Source of the DNA: an uncultured Collinsella sp. | GTDB lineage: Bacteria; Actinomycetota; Coriobacteriia; Coriobacteriales; Coriobacteriaceae | Assembly (NCBI GenBank): GCA_958352845.1 | Contig: CATWQC010000001.1 | Span: 62,001 to 126,000, forward strand | Direction: 5' to 3' | DNA length: 64,000 nt | Part shown: piece by piece, positions 8,297 to 17,069 of the stretch | Layout of the letters: the number at the start of each line of letters is the position of its first letter | How positions within the stretch are numbered: the stretch's first letter is position 1 | Notes under the pieces: model-generated | What the model was told of the DNA's origin: nothing | Databases searched by the model: none | What the model saw: the letters and a program-made list of their open reading frames with translations, nothing else | Translations under genes and position numbers: made by a program

Positions 8297-8373
8297 TGGT
8301 CGGGACGACAGGATTTGAACCTGCGACATCCTGCTCCCAAAGCAGGCGCGCTACCAAACTGCGCCACGTCCCG
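8297..8373 (-). tRNA. tRNA-Pro (anticodon TGG)
   Basis: The minus strand begins CGGGACG and ends CGTCCCG-A-CCA. The anticodon loop TTTGGGA gives TGG; the T-arm CAGGTTCAAATCCTG is standard. It lies 6 bases upstream of tRNA-Gly and is probably co-transcribed with it. Confidence 0.95.
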
Positions 8374-8464
8374 AAGGTGTTGAGCAGCTAAGGTCTAAAC
8401 CTTGCGTGTCCCAAAGCGAAGGAAATTATAGGGGAGACTCCCCGCCTGTGCAAGCATTGATGCC

Positions 8465-9823
8465 TTAGCTCCTCGAATGTGCAACAAAACGACGATGGAG
8501 CAGGCCTATCACAAACGCCACCACGGCGACCGGCGCCCACGCGGCCCCAATGTCCGCCAGCGGCAGCGCGTCGAACGGCAGCCACGCGCTCGCAAAGAAC
8601 GCGTCACGAACCGAGGTGATCACGCTCTGCACCGCGACAACGCCGCCGACCCAAACCCACACCTGCGGATGCGCGTCGCAAAAACCGTGCACCAGGCCCA
8701 TAAGAACCAGCACAATGGCGACGGGGTACAAGGCATTGAGCATGGGCACCGAGAACATAAGGATCACGTCGAGGCCCACGTTGGAGAGCACGCACGAAAA
8801 CGCTGCGAACACAAAGGCAAGAACCGCAAAGGGACGACGCATAGCCTCCTCGGAGGCCTCCGCTCCCCCTTCGACCACATACGTCTCGCAGAAGTAACGC
8901 GAGCAGCAGCTGATGAGGCCGATGCACACGTTCATGCAGGCGAGGAAAAAGATCGCAAAGACCACGACCGTGCCGACAAGGCCAAAGTGCATGGAGGCAG
9001 AGCGGGCAAGGATGGCGGCGCCATTGGTGGCATCGGACATCACGGTGCTGAGCTGCGTGCCGGCAAGCGCCAGGCCGCAGTAGATGATGGCCATGAGCGC
9101 GCCGGCGATCACGCCGGAGCGCGAAATCTCGAAGGCCACGCGCTTGTCATCGGTAACGCCCAGCTCGTGGATGGTCTCGGCGATGATAATTCCAAAGGCG
9201 AGCGACGCGAGCAGGTCCATGGTCTGGTAGCCGGTCAGAAAGCCCTGCACAGCAGCACCGGCATCGTAGGGAGCCTGAGGCGCGGCAGCCGGTCCCAGCG
9301 GCGAGATCACGGCGGCACCCACGACCAGCACGATGAGCGCAATGAGCGCGGGGCCCGTAATGCGACCGAGCACGCGCGTGATGACGCCCGGACGCAGCGT
9401 GAGCGCAAACGCGACGACAAAGAAGCCAACGGCAAACACCAGGCGCGCCGTGCCGAGTGAAACACCCTCGGGCAGCAGCGGCACCAGCATCTCGAAGGCC
9501 GTGGAGCTCGTGCGCGGAATGGCCAGGCACGGGCCGATGGCCAGATACACCGCCGCGACAAAGAACTCACCAAACTTGGGGTGCACGCGGCCGGCAAGCT
9601 CGCGCGCCGTTCCGGCAAGTGCCACGGCGATAAAACCCATGACGGGCAGGCCGATGGCGGCAATCAGAAAGCCGAGCATGGCGACCGGCGTGGCAGAACC
9701 TGCCTGCAGTGCCAGCAGCGGCGGAATAATGAGGTTGCCGGCGCCAAAGAGCATCGAGAACAGCGCAATGCCGACGGTAACGACATGGTCGGAGCGCAAA
9801 CCGCGCGGAGCGGATGAGGCCAT
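8465..9823 (-). CDS. brnQ: Branched-chain amino acid carrier (LIVCS family)
   Basis: The 452-residue membrane protein has about 12 spans and opens with the family signature SMLFGAGNLIIPP near residue 23. YLAIGPCLAIPRTSSTAFEM and the later FLTGYQTMDLLASLAFG segment are typical of cation-coupled BrnQ carriers for Leu, Ile and Val. The start ATG at 9823 has AAAGG at good spacing; an upstream 19-residue extension lacks a ribosome site. It follows the selenium operon but a strong terminator separates them, so a joint function is not implied. Confidence 0.9.
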   Translation of the reverse strand: MASSAPRGLRSDHVVTVGIALFSMLFGAGNLIIPPLLALQAGSATPVAMLGFLIAAIGLPVMGFIAVALAGTARELAGRVHPKFGEFFVAAVYLAIGPCLAIPRTSSTAFEMLVPLLPEGVSLGTARLVFAVGFFVVAFALTLRPGVITRVLGRITGPALIALIVLVVGAAVISPLGPAAAPQAPYDAGAAVQGFLTGYQTMDLLASLAFGIIIAETIHELGVTDDKRVAFEISRSGVIAGALMAIIYCGLALAGTQLSTVMSDATNGAAILARSASMHFGLVGTVVVFAIFFLACMNVCIGLISCCSRYFCETYVVEGGAEASEEAMRRPFAVLAFVFAAFSCVLSNVGLDVILMFSVPMLNALYPVAIVLVLMGLVHGFCDAHPQVWVWVGGVVAVQSVITSVRDAFFASAWLPFDALPLADIGAAWAPVAVVAFVIGLLHRRFVAHSRS

Positions 9824-9845
9824 ATGCACACCTTTCGGGTCGAAA

Positions 9846-9877
9846 CAAAAACGGGACGGGCAAAAACACCCGTCCCG
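9846..9877 (-). terminator. Rho-independent terminator after the selenium operon
   Basis: Arms CGGGACGGG and CCCGTCCCG (9852-9877) with an 8-base loop, followed on the minus strand by a run of T. Confidence 0.85.
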
Positions 9878-9891
9878 CAAGTATATACGCT

Positions 9892-11031
9892 CTAGCAGGC
9901 TAAATCGCGCAAAGCGTCAATCGCGGTATCGACTTCCTCGTCCGTGTTGAAATACCCAAACGAGAAGCGAACGATACCCTGGCGCTCGGTCTCGAGTGCG
10001 CGGTGCATGAGCGGAGCGCAATGGGCGCCGGGGCGCGTCGCAATCCCCCACCCTTGCATGAGCGCGTCCGAGATCTCAGCAGAGTCGATATCACCCACGT
10101 TGAGTGAGACGATCGCCGAGCGCGACGGCTGGTCAAAGGCGCCGTAGAGCTTGATCTCCGGGATTTCGCGCACGCCAGCGAGAAAGCGATCCGCCAGTGC
10201 TCGCTCATGCGCCGCGATCGCCTCGACTCCGCCTTGCGCCTCGATAAAGTCGAGACCTGCGGAAAGTCCCGCGATGCCGTGGCCGTTGAGCGTGCCCGCC
10301 TCAAGGCGCGTGGGCCACCCAAGCGGCTGCAGAGCATCGAAGCTGTGCACGCCCGTGCCGCCCATGGCCCACGGAGCCACATCGACGCCCTCCGCCACGG
10401 CCAGGCCGCCGGTCCCCTGCGGACCCATGAACCCCTTGTGGCCGGTAAAGCACACAATGTCGAGCCCCATGGTTTGCATATCGATATGCGCCGTACCGGC
10501 AGACTGAGAGGCATCGACGATCACCAGCGCACCGGCCGCATGGGCGATGGCAGCCACACGCGAAACGTCGACCGCGTTGCCGGTCACATTGGAAGCGTGC
10601 GTCACCACCACGGCACGCGTACCGGGCGTGACCAACCGCTCGAGCTCGTCGTAGTCGAGCGCGCCGTTCGCGTCGCAGCCCGCATGCTCAACCGTCACAC
10701 CCTGCTCCGTCGCCAAGCGATTGAGCGGACGCAGCACGGAGTTGTGCTCAAGCACCGTCGTGACCACGCGGTCGCCGGGGCGCACCACGCCATTGATAGC
10801 GGTGTTGAGCGCCGCGGTGGAGTTGGGCGTAAAACACACATGGTCCGCCCTCGGGCAACCAAAAAGGCGCGCAAGCTTGGCGCGGCAGCCGTGGATGGTA
10901 CGCGCGGCGTCAAGCGCACCCGACGTGGCACCGCGCCCGGCATTGCCGAGCGAGCACATCGCCTGCGTCACGGCATCGATGACCGCCTGCGGCTTGTGCA
11001 TGGTCGTCGCCGCGTTATCCAGATAGATCAT
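9892..11031 (-). CDS. Cysteine desulfurase-like class V aminotransferase of the selenium operon
   Basis: The 379-residue PLP enzyme starts MIYLDNAATT and has the PLP lysine in FTGHKGFMGPQGTGG (about residue 200) and a candidate catalytic cysteine in RPGAHCAPLMH (about 340). Such Csd-type enzymes remove S or Se from cysteine or selenocysteine. Placed with DUF3343, yedF and selD, it likely feeds selenium as persulfide/perselenide to SelD or to a selenium cofactor pathway (inference). The ATG overlaps the DUF3343 stop by four bases (ATGA). Confidence 0.85.
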   Translation of the reverse strand: MIYLDNAATTMHKPQAVIDAVTQAMCSLGNAGRGATSGALDAARTIHGCRAKLARLFGCPRADHVCFTPNSTAALNTAINGVVRPGDRVVTTVLEHNSVLRPLNRLATEQGVTVEHAGCDANGALDYDELERLVTPGTRAVVVTHASNVTGNAVDVSRVAAIAHAAGALVIVDASQSAGTAHIDMQTMGLDIVCFTGHKGFMGPQGTGGLAVAEGVDVAPWAMGGTGVHSFDALQPLGWPTRLEAGTLNGHGIAGLSAGLDFIEAQGGVEAIAAHERALADRFLAGVREIPEIKLYGAFDQPSRSAIVSLNVGDIDSAEISDALMQGWGIATRPGAHCAPLMHRALETERQGIVRFSFGYFNTDEEVDTAIDALRDLAC

Positions 11032-11279
11032 CGCACGACCTCCCACATATCGATCACGGTATAGCCCTCGGTGGGAACGCCCGCCGCGGCGAGTTCGCCG
11101 CGCAGCAGCTCCTCATCGGCAGGCAACGCCTTCCACGCCAGACCGCAGCCGGCAGCGACCTCCCCGGGCACGGGAATCGTTCGCCCAGGAAGGCCGCGCT
11201 CGATGCATAGGGACTCGCAGCCCATGGCGGCCGCCGTGGTGGGAAACGTGATGACAAGCGCCGGGCGCTTCTCCCTCAT
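11028..11279 (-). CDS. DUF3343 putative Se/S carrier protein
   Basis: An 83-residue protein with ALVITFPTTAAAMGCESLC near the N-terminus and VAAGCGLAWK in the middle, the cysteine motif of DUF3343. Members of this family are found beside selenium-use genes and are proposed, not proven, to carry sulfur or selenium. The start at 11279 has TTGGAG five bases upstream. It is coupled to the desulfurase gene by a 4-base overlap. Confidence 0.8.
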   Translation of the reverse strand: MREKRPALVITFPTTAAAMGCESLCIERGLPGRTIPVPGEVAAGCGLAWKALPADEELLRGELAAAGVPTEGYTVIDMWEVVR

Positions 11280-11298
11280 GACAACTCCAACCAATATG

Positions 11299-11925
11299 CT
11301 ACGGGCGCACGACGCGCACGGCCTGCTCCATCTTCTCCACGATCACGTACATGTTGGTGACCTCGCCCACCGCAAGCTGGTCTTTAATGCCATAGTGGTC
11401 GAGGCAGGTACCGCAGGTGAGAATCTCGACACCCTGCTCGGCCAGGCCCTTCAGATCATCGAGCACCGGAGAGCCCTCGACGGTGAGCTTGGCGCCGCCG
11501 TTGTAGAACAGCATGGTCGCGGGCAGCTCCTCCTGCTGCGTCACGGCAAAGATGAAGGCCTTCATGAGCTTGTGGCCCAGCTCGTCGTCGCCACGGCCCA
11601 TACAATCGGTGTAGACGGAAATGACGAGTTTGCCCTTGCTGGCGCTGGCACCACAGAAGGCAGCGCCATCCTGCTCGGGATCGGCCACGGCAACGGCGCC
11701 AGAAGTCGCGACGGTCACGTGCCACTCGGCGTCCGAGATCTTCTCGACCGAGGCCGTGCAGCCCTTCTCCTGCGCCATCTTGGAGATGTTCTTGACGGCG
11801 GTCTCGTTGTCGACCGAGGTCACCACGGCGCCCTCGCCGTCAAGCTGTTTGAGTGCCTTAAGCGTCTTGACGACGGGCAGCGGGCAGGCATCGCCCATGG
11901 CATTGACTTCAATTTTGGTAGACAT
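11299..11925 (-). CDS. yedF: Selenium metabolism protein YedF (TusA-like plus DsrE-like)
   Basis: The 208-residue protein begins with a TusA-like domain whose conserved CPLPVV motif (Cys14) can carry a persulfide or perselenide. The C-terminal half resembles DsrE-like proteins (SVYTDCMGRGDDELG, then EILTCGTCLDHYG). This two-domain form is the YedF family linked to selenium use. Its likely role is transfer of activated selenium between the desulfurase and SelD. It lies 58 bases downstream of selD. Confidence 0.88.
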   Translation of the reverse strand: MSTKIEVNAMGDACPLPVVKTLKALKQLDGEGAVVTSVDNETAVKNISKMAQEKGCTASVEKISDAEWHVTVATSGAVAVADPEQDGAAFCGASASKGKLVISVYTDCMGRGDDELGHKLMKAFIFAVTQQEELPATMLFYNGGAKLTVEGSPVLDDLKGLAEQGVEILTCGTCLDHYGIKDQLAVGEVTNMYVIVEKMEQAVRVVRP

Positions 11926-11983
11926 AGTAAATTCCTTTCGAATGAATCAATCAAGAACGATAGATAGTTGAATAAACAAACCG

Positions 11984-13033
11984 TTAACGGACAACGCGGA
12001 CGGCAGGACCGCCCGGCTCCGCCTCGCAAACGCGACCGACGACGGCGGCAACGCGCCCCTCGGCATGCAGACGACGCGCAAGCTCATCCACATCCGCCGC
12101 GGGCGCCGCAATAAGCAAACCGCCCGAGGTCTGCGGATCGTACAGCGCATCCAGCATGCCCGGCTCCAGGTCCTCGTCGGCCGCCACGCGCGGGCCAAAG
12201 AAGTCCTGGTTGCGGTAGGAGCCCGCGGGGATAATGCCCAGACGCGCCATGTCGAGCACCTGGTCAAAGAGCGGCACCGCCCCCGATGCAAGCTCAACCT
12301 GCACGCCCGAGCCCTCGGCCATCTCGCACGCGTGCCCGATCAGACCAAAGCCCGTAATGTCGGTGCAGCCGTGAAGCTCAAGTCCCTCGGCCAGACGAAT
12401 CGGTGCCTCGTTGAGGGTTCGCATCGAGTCAAACATGGCTGCGGCCTCGTCCTGCTCGATGAGCTCGCCCTTAATGGCCGTGGTGATAATGCCCGAGCCG
12501 ATGGCCTTGGTCAGCAGCAGAACATCGCCCACGCGCGCGCCGCTGTTGGCGAGCATACGGTCAAGCGCGACAAAACCGCTCACGGACAGGCCGTACTTGG
12601 GCTCGTCGTCGTTGATGGTGTGACCGCCCGCGATGGAGCAGCCGGCCTCGACGCACTTGTCGGCGCCGCCCGCCAGAATCTGACCGGCAACCTCAACGCC
12701 CAGGCAGCTCGGGATGCACAGCAAGTTCATGGCATGGCTCGGCCGCCCGCCCATGGCGTAGATGTCCGACAGCGAGTTGGCCGCGGCGATCTGGCCAAAC
12801 AGAAACGGGTCGTCGACCATCGGTGGGAAGAAGTCGATGGACTGCACGAGTCCCAGGTTCTCCCCTACGCGGAAGACGCTCGCATCGTCGGAGGTATCGA
12901 ACCCCACGAGCAAGTTGTCGTTATGCACATTGGGTAAATCGCCCAGGACCTGGGCGAGGGCTCCGGGGGCCAACTTAGCGGCTCAACCGCTCGCGGCCGT
13001 CATGGACGTGAGCTTAATCTGATCGTCAGCCAT
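11984..13033 (-). CDS. selD: Selenide, water dikinase, itself a selenoprotein
   Basis: SelD makes selenophosphate from selenide and ATP for Sec-tRNA synthesis. The conventional reading frame begins at a TTG (12973) and loses the N-terminus. Reading the TGA at 12985..12983 as Sec restores a 349-residue protein from ATG 13033 (GAGGAGG upstream) with the catalytic motif ASGUAAKLAPG; Sec falls at residue 17, the place of the catalytic Cys17 in E. coli. The lysine three residues later and the GFDTSDDA and GGHTIND ATP-site motifs are kept. A SECIS-like hairpin follows. Sec-containing SelD is known in other bacteria. selA, selB and selC are not in this window. Confidence 0.95.
12941..12985 (-). promoter_or_regulatory. 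Predicted SECIS element and Sec codon of selD
   Basis: The UGA codon is 12985..12983. A stem GCCCA (12955-12951) and TGGGC (12945-12941) encloses the loop GGTCC, so a GGU motif is exposed. The loop begins 33 bases after the UGA, longer than in fdhF but compatible with variable bacterial SECIS spacing. Confidence 0.6.
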
Positions 13034-13103
13034 CGATACCTCCTCTCATCGGTCAATCATTTCCTCCCAGTATACGCATGAATGCGAGCCTACGGCGGAT
13101 GCA

Positions 13104-13868
13104 TTAATTGAGCGCCTGTGCGCGAATCGCCGCGCCGATGGCTCCGGCAAAGCGAGCCTGGGGCGAGGTGGTCACCGGCGACCCCAGTAGCTCGCCCAAC
13201 CGCTCCACCACGAATGCGTTCTCGCACAGGCCTCCCGTCAGGTAGTACGGGGCGCCCGCCGCCTGCCCAGCCATGGTCGCCACGCGCGAGACCACGCTGT
13301 CGATCACGCCACGCGCAATGTTCTCGCGCGGCTCACCGCGACCGATCAGGCTGATGACCTCGCTTTCGGCAAACACCGTGCACATGCTGCTGATCTTGGT
13401 GGGTTCGCCGGAACGCGCAAGGTCGGCCATCTGCTGTTGGGAAATACCCAGACGGTCGGCCATGATCTCCAAAAAGCGCCCCGTGCCGGCAGCGCACTTG
13501 TCGTTCATGGCAAATTTGGCCACGCGACCGCCCTTGATCTGAATGACCTTGGTGTCCTGACCGCCCACGTCGATCACGGTGCCGTGGTCGCCAAACAGGC
13601 GCACAGCACCGGTACCGTGGCAGGTAATCTCAGTCACGACCTTATGCGCATAGGGCACGGCGACACGACCGTAGCCGGTCGCGATCACGCGCACGTCGTC
13701 GGCAGCCACGTCATAGCCGGCCGCGGCAAGCTCGCCGCGCAGACGCTCCGCCGCATCGACCGAGGAGAACCCGGTTGGCTGCACGCACGTCCACGCCACC
13801 GAACCCCCTCCATCGACCACAGCAGCCTTAGCCGCCGTAGACCCGATATCGATCCCGATCCCTATCAT
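13104..13868 (-). CDS. ATP-dependent activator (reductase) of double-cubane / 2-hydroxyacyl-CoA dehydratase-type proteins
   Basis: The 254-residue protein has the BCR/BadF actin-like ATPase fold: IGIGIDIGSTAAK (phosphate 1), VIDVGGQDTK (phosphate 2) and the conserved cysteines in MNDKCAAGTGRF and SSMCTVF that bind a [4Fe-4S] cluster between two subunits. It hydrolyses ATP to push a low-potential electron into a partner Fe-S protein. Two partners of the double-cubane type are encoded just upstream in the same direction, so it probably serves both (compare E. coli YjiL/YjiM). A 155-base gap with a structured element separates it from the first partner. Confidence 0.85.
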   Translation of the reverse strand: MIGIGIDIGSTAAKAAVVDGGGSVAWTCVQPTGFSSVDAAERLRGELAAAGYDVAADDVRVIATGYGRVAVPYAHKVVTEITCHGTGAVRLFGDHGTVIDVGGQDTKVIQIKGGRVAKFAMNDKCAAGTGRFLEIMADRLGISQQQMADLARSGEPTKISSMCTVFAESEVISLIGRGEPRENIARGVIDSVVSRVATMAGQAAGAPYYLTGGLCENAFVVERLGELLGSPVTTSPQARFAGAIGAAIRAQALN

Positions 13869-13920
13869 GGCTCTCTCCCAATCTAAACATCAAAGGTAGC
13901 GGCGCGTTCAGGCGCCTTAG

Positions 13921-14029
13921 CTCTAGGTTTCTCAGGTGCCGGAGATTGACCCGAAAGAGGAGCGCAGCGTACATTGGGTACGCAAGCGACGGTTTGAGGA
14001 GCAAGATCCGGTGCCTGAGGAAGCTAGAG
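13921..14029. repeat. Structured element 1 (GAAAGAGGAG type) in the double-cubane operon
   Basis: Nested arms: CTCTAG / CTAGAG (13921-26, 14024-29), CTCAGGTGCCGGA (13931-43) with TCCGGTGCCTGAG (14007-19; two G-U pairs), and an inner GCGTAC (13967-72) / GTACGC (13978-83) hairpin. GAAAGAGGAG sits in the left inner loop and GCGACGGTTTGAG in the right. G-U pairing suggests an RNA fold. It overlaps the stop codon of the gene at 14024. Similar elements are at 15225 and 30678. Confidence 0.7.
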
Positions 14030-15187
14030 GGTTTCGATGAAGGCGGCGATGCGGGTCTCGATCTGTCCCATGTCGCCGTTGCTGTAGTCGGTCTCGATCT
14101 TCATGTACGGAATGCCCGCACCCTCGACAGTCTCCTGCATGCGCGCACTCTCCACGTTAAAGGTGTGGCACGCCTGGAGCACGCTCTCCACTACGCCATC
14201 GACGTGATACTTCTCGCACATGGCCAGCGTGTTTTCCATACGACCGTCGTTGGGCGTCATGACCGAGCAGTTAATGTCCAGGTAGCGGTCGGCGATGGCG
14301 CGCAAGATGTCGGGAGCCTCCGGGTCGATCATCATGGCCGCCGTGCGCTCGCCCGAGCAGTCGTCCATGCACACGACCACACCACCGTTGGACTCGATGG
14401 TGCGACCGATCTTGTTGATCACGCCGCCCACCGGGCAGCCGGTGATCAGAATGCGCTTGGCATCCGCCGCAACCGGGCGCTCGCTCGCGTCGTAGGCCTC
14501 GCGCAGCTTGACAACCTTTTGCTCCAGCTGCTGCGTATAGGCCTCGATATCAAAGCTAAACGTACCGGCAAACATGGTGCTCATCAGGTCGACGCCGCTC
14601 ATGGCCGCCGGCTGGTTGGCCTGCAGCGCAAACATCTCGAGCTGGGCCGCACGCAAGCGGTTGCGACGACGGACGGCAGCGCGCAGATCATCGTCGGTAA
14701 TCGTGATGCCGTAGAAGTTCTCGAGCTCCTCCTTGAGCAGACGGCACTCCTCGTACCAGCCCTCGCGCTCGTAGGCTCGATCGCGGCCCTGCGGAAGATG
14801 CAGAATGTGCGTGCGCTTGAGCTCGTTGAGCAGCTCGTACATCTTCTTCTTGCCGTCGCAGGTGGTCTCACCGATGATCATGTCGCTAAAGTACGTAAAC
14901 GGGCACTTTTGCGAATAGGCAAAACCATACGTAGACTTGATGAGCGGGCACAGGTTTGCCGGCAGCACCTTCTCGGCCTCGGGAATCACCTCGTCGGACG
15001 TGCCGCACAGCGCCACGCTCGCAGCCCCCGCGGCATCGATAATCTCGAGCGGCGTGTAGCTGCACAGAAAACCGACCAGGCGATTACCCGCCTGCTTATA
15101 ATCCTTGACGCGAATAAACGCCGCCTTGCGTTGCTCGTTGAACTCCTCAAACGTGGACGGCAACGGCTGCTCAATATTTTCCGACAT
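14024..15187 (-). CDS. Double-cubane-cluster reductase paralogue 1 (2-hydroxyacyl-CoA dehydratase family)
   Basis: The 387-residue protein belongs to the HgdB/FldB-like family in its stand-alone double-cubane form: cysteines occur in [28 protein letters not shown] and the [12 protein letters not shown] segment. Known relatives (Carboxydothermus DCCP, E. coli YjiM) hold a double-cubane [Fe8S9] cluster and reduce small substrates after ATP-driven activation; the natural substrate is not established. The start ATG at 15187 has AAGGAG, and upstream in-frame sequence lies in the structured spacer. It is followed by its likely activator. Sequence identity to paralogue 2 is clear but modest, suggesting different substrates or a heterodimer. 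Confidence 0.85.
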   Translation of the reverse strand: MSENIEQPLPSTFEEFNEQRKAAFIRVKDYKQAGNRLVGFLCSYTPLEIIDAAGAASVALCGTSDEVIPEAEKVLPANLCPLIKSTYGFAYSQKCPFTYFSDMIIGETTCDGKKKMYELLNELKRTHILHLPQGRDRAYEREGWYEECRLLKEELENFYGITITDDDLRAAVRRRNRLRAAQLEMFALQANQPAAMSGVDLMSTMFAGTFSFDIEAYTQQLEQKVVKLREAYDASERPVAADAKRILITGCPVGGVINKIGRTIESNGGVVVCMDDCSGERTAAMMIDPEAPDILRAIADRYLDINCSVMTPNDGRMENTLAMCEKYHVDGVVESVLQACHTFNVESARMQETVEGAGIPYMKIETDYSNGDMGQIETRIAAFIETL

Positions 15188-15224
15188 ATAACTCCTTAAC
15201 AAACCTTTTAACCAACCAAGGAAA

Positions 15225-15326
15225 CGGCTTTCCCAGGTGCCCGAGGTTGCCGTGAAAGAGGAGCGCCGCGTACTTTGGTATGCAAGCGATGGTTTGAACG
15301 GCAAGATCGGGTGCTTGGGGAAGCCG
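15225..15326. repeat. Structured element 2 (GAAAGAGGAG type) in the double-cubane operon
   Basis: Nested arms: CGGCTT / AAGCCG at the ends, CCCAGGTGCCCGA (15232-44) with TCGGGTGCTTGGG (15307-19), TTGCCGT (15247-53) with ACGGCAA, and inner GCGTAC / GTATGC. The loop sequence GAAAGAGGAGCGC is the same as in element 1. It fills the gap between the two double-cubane genes. Confidence 0.72.
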
Positions 15327-15341
15327 CTGGACCGGATAGCC

Positions 15342-16625
15342 CTAAATGGTTTCCAAGAAAGCCTCAATCCTGGTTTGCAGTTGGCCTGCATCCTCGCCGG
15401 CGTAGTCGGTCGTGATGTGCATAAACGGGATGCCGGCCTCTTCGGCGGCCTTCTCCACGGCAAACGACTCCATCTCGTAGAGCGTGCAGAACTGCAAGGC
15501 CACGTCGACGATGCCGTCGGCATGCAGGTCCTTGGCCATCTGGACAATGTCCTTCATACGCTGGTCGTTGGGCGTAAAGACGGCGCAGTTGATCTTAAAG
15601 TAGCGCTCGGCGATGGCGTCGAGCATCTCGTCAACCGTCTCACCGGACTCGTCGACCAGGTCCTTGTAGTAGCGCGAGCCCGTGCAGGACTCCTCGCCCA
15701 CCACGACGCCGCCGGCCTTCTCGATGAGGTTGAACAGCTTCCAGTTGGGCACGGCCATGGGCGTACCGGTGTACAGGATGCGCTTGGTGCCCTTGGGCGC
15801 CACACCCTCGCCGGCCTCAACGCGCTGCTCGCACTCAGCCGCCATTTCGTTGATGGCGCCGGTCAGACGCGGCGTGTCATCCATAAAGGCGGCCTGAACG
15901 GTCAGCAGGCTGTCGAGACCGCTGATGGGCGCCGGATCGGCAGCGCGGGTCGCAGCCAGACGCTGCAGGGCGCGACGCTTCTCGTTGACGGCGTGGATGG
16001 CAGCCTTCAGGCGCTCAGGCGTAATCGTGACGCCGCACTCTTCCTCGATCTTGGCGGCAAGCTTTTTAACCTCGGCCTTCCAGGTCACGAGCGTCGACTC
16101 GTCGTGCACGTTGGGAATATCCATGACGTACATGTTCTTTTGCGTGGCAAAGAACTCGTAGGCCTTCTTCTTGCCATCGCAGGTGTTCTCGCCTACCACC
16201 AAGTCACTCGACTCAATGTAGGGGCAGACCTCGCCCAGCTTAAAGCCGGCAAAGCTCTTGATGAGCGGGCAGGTGTTGCGCGGCAGATGCTCCTCGACCT
16301 TGTCGGTCGCCCAGTCGGCACCCGAGCACAGACCAACGGGAATGCCGTCACAGGCAAGTACGATCTCCTCGGGCACGTACACACAGAACGAACCGACGAT
16401 CTTGGTGGCCTCGCCGGCCTCCTTCTTGTCGAGCATCTCCTTAATACGGCCGCTGTGGATGTTGGTGGCGACAAAATCCAGGTAGGACGTGGACTTGGGG
16501 CGATTGTTCTGCGTCAGGAACATATCGCCGTGCATCTGGCCCACGGCGCCCAGCAGCATGTCGTGGTCGGCAAGATTCATGCCGAGGCTCTCCCACATCG
16601 GATGGAAATCAAATTCTTCAGCCAT
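15342..16625 (-). CDS. Double-cubane-cluster reductase paralogue 2 (2-hydroxyacyl-CoA dehydratase family)
   Basis: The 427-residue protein has the same family motifs as paralogue 1: [39 protein letters not shown] and [12 protein letters not shown], with the cluster cysteines conserved, plus about 40 extra N-terminal residues. The start ATG at 16625 has GAGGGG upstream. It is the first gene of the minus-strand selenium operon, so its long upstream region (16626-17030) with palindromes probably holds the operon promoter. Function is inferred from family only: ATP-dependent reduction of a small molecule. An attractive guess is a selenium or sulfur compound. Confidence 0.85.
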   Translation of the reverse strand: MAEEFDFHPMWESLGMNLADHDMLLGAVGQMHGDMFLTQNNRPKSTSYLDFVATNIHSGRIKEMLDKKEAGEATKIVGSFCVYVPEEIVLACDGIPVGLCSGADWATDKVEEHLPRNTCPLIKSFAGFKLGEVCPYIESSDLVVGENTCDGKKKAYEFFATQKNMYVMDIPNVHDESTLVTWKAEVKKLAAKIEEECGVTITPERLKAAIHAVNEKRRALQRLAATRAADPAPISGLDSLLTVQAAFMDDTPRLTGAINEMAAECEQRVEAGEGVAPKGTKRILYTGTPMAVPNWKLFNLIEKAGGVVVGEESCTGSRYYKDLVDESGETVDEMLDAIAERYFKINCAVFTPNDQRMKDIVQMAKDLHADGIVDVALQFCTLYEMESFAVEKAAEEAGIPFMHITTDYAGEDAGQLQTRIEAFLETI

Positions 16626-16890
16626 GACGGTTCCCCTCTCGAATCAAAAATGAATAGCTACGGTATTGCTGCACGGTGGGTGGCGAAAACCCAGCCGTGC
16701 TCAAACCCGGAATTTTGGGGAACCCGCTTTGCGGTCGATTATTTAGTTGTGCGTCGTCTCTCCCGGAGCCGTGAACATACCTGCTCATATGCGGCTCCGA
16801 GCCATATACAGGGCGCGCGCGGCAACGCGACGCGAATATGTCTTCTGCAGCATCGGCGCGCCCTCCTTTTCTCGTCGAAGGTAACTATAT

Positions 16891-16940
16891 CAACGGTTGT
16901 CGTCAAGACGAACACCGTCGACACGCGTACGACAACGTTG
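16891..16940. promoter_or_regulatory. Inverted repeat over the promoter-like region
   Basis: CAACGGTTGTCGT (16891-16903) and ACGACAACGTTG (16929-16940) are reverse complements apart from one extra G. The left arm covers the TTGACG-like box of the selenium operon. Confidence 0.4.
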
Positions 16941-16958
16941 GGATGTGAGCATCTCGCT

Positions 16959-16980
16959 GTCTGATAATTAATTATCAGAC
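16959..16980. promoter_or_regulatory. Perfect 22-bp palindrome, Fur/PerR-like operator candidate
   Basis: Two 11-base arms, GTCTGATAATT and its reverse complement, meet without a spacer. The core TGATAAT-TA-ATTATCA resembles the Fur-family consensus TGATAAT-N-ATTATCA with one extra central base. TGATAAGG follows directly. Either an iron/redox or a selenium/molybdenum regulator could bind here. Confidence 0.55.
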
Positions 16981-17022
16981 TGATAAGGTTTAGTCATGTA
17001 GAAATCGGCGAACGGCGAAGTG

Positions 17023-17057
17023 AAAACAAAGCGGTCGAGGACTACCTCCTCGACCGC
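17023..17057 (-). terminator. Terminator after modC
   Basis: Arms GCGGTCGAGGA and TCCTCGACCGC (17031-17057) followed on the minus strand by TTTGTTTT. Confidence 0.85.
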
Positions 17058-17069
17058 ATCGCACCCGCA

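Larger units (their letters stand above)
16626..17030. other. Control region of the selenium / double-cubane operon
   Basis: About 400 bases with no supported gene. From the gene outward: a hairpin near 16674-16702 (CACGG / CCGTG); a minus-strand TTGACG (about 16901) and TATAGT (about 16884-16889) as promoter-like boxes; an imperfect inverted repeat at 16891-16940; and the perfect palindrome at 16959-16980. Confidence 0.5.

Noticed and set aside
12973..13033. selD starting at TTG 12973
   Set aside because: It would lose the catalytic N-terminus; a better ATG with GGAGG lies at 13033 and the UGA is at the catalytic position.
13946..16964. Two long plus-strand frames (417 and 575 codons) opposite the double-cubane genes
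   Set aside because: Mirror frames of the conserved minus-strand genes; they also run through the structured spacers.
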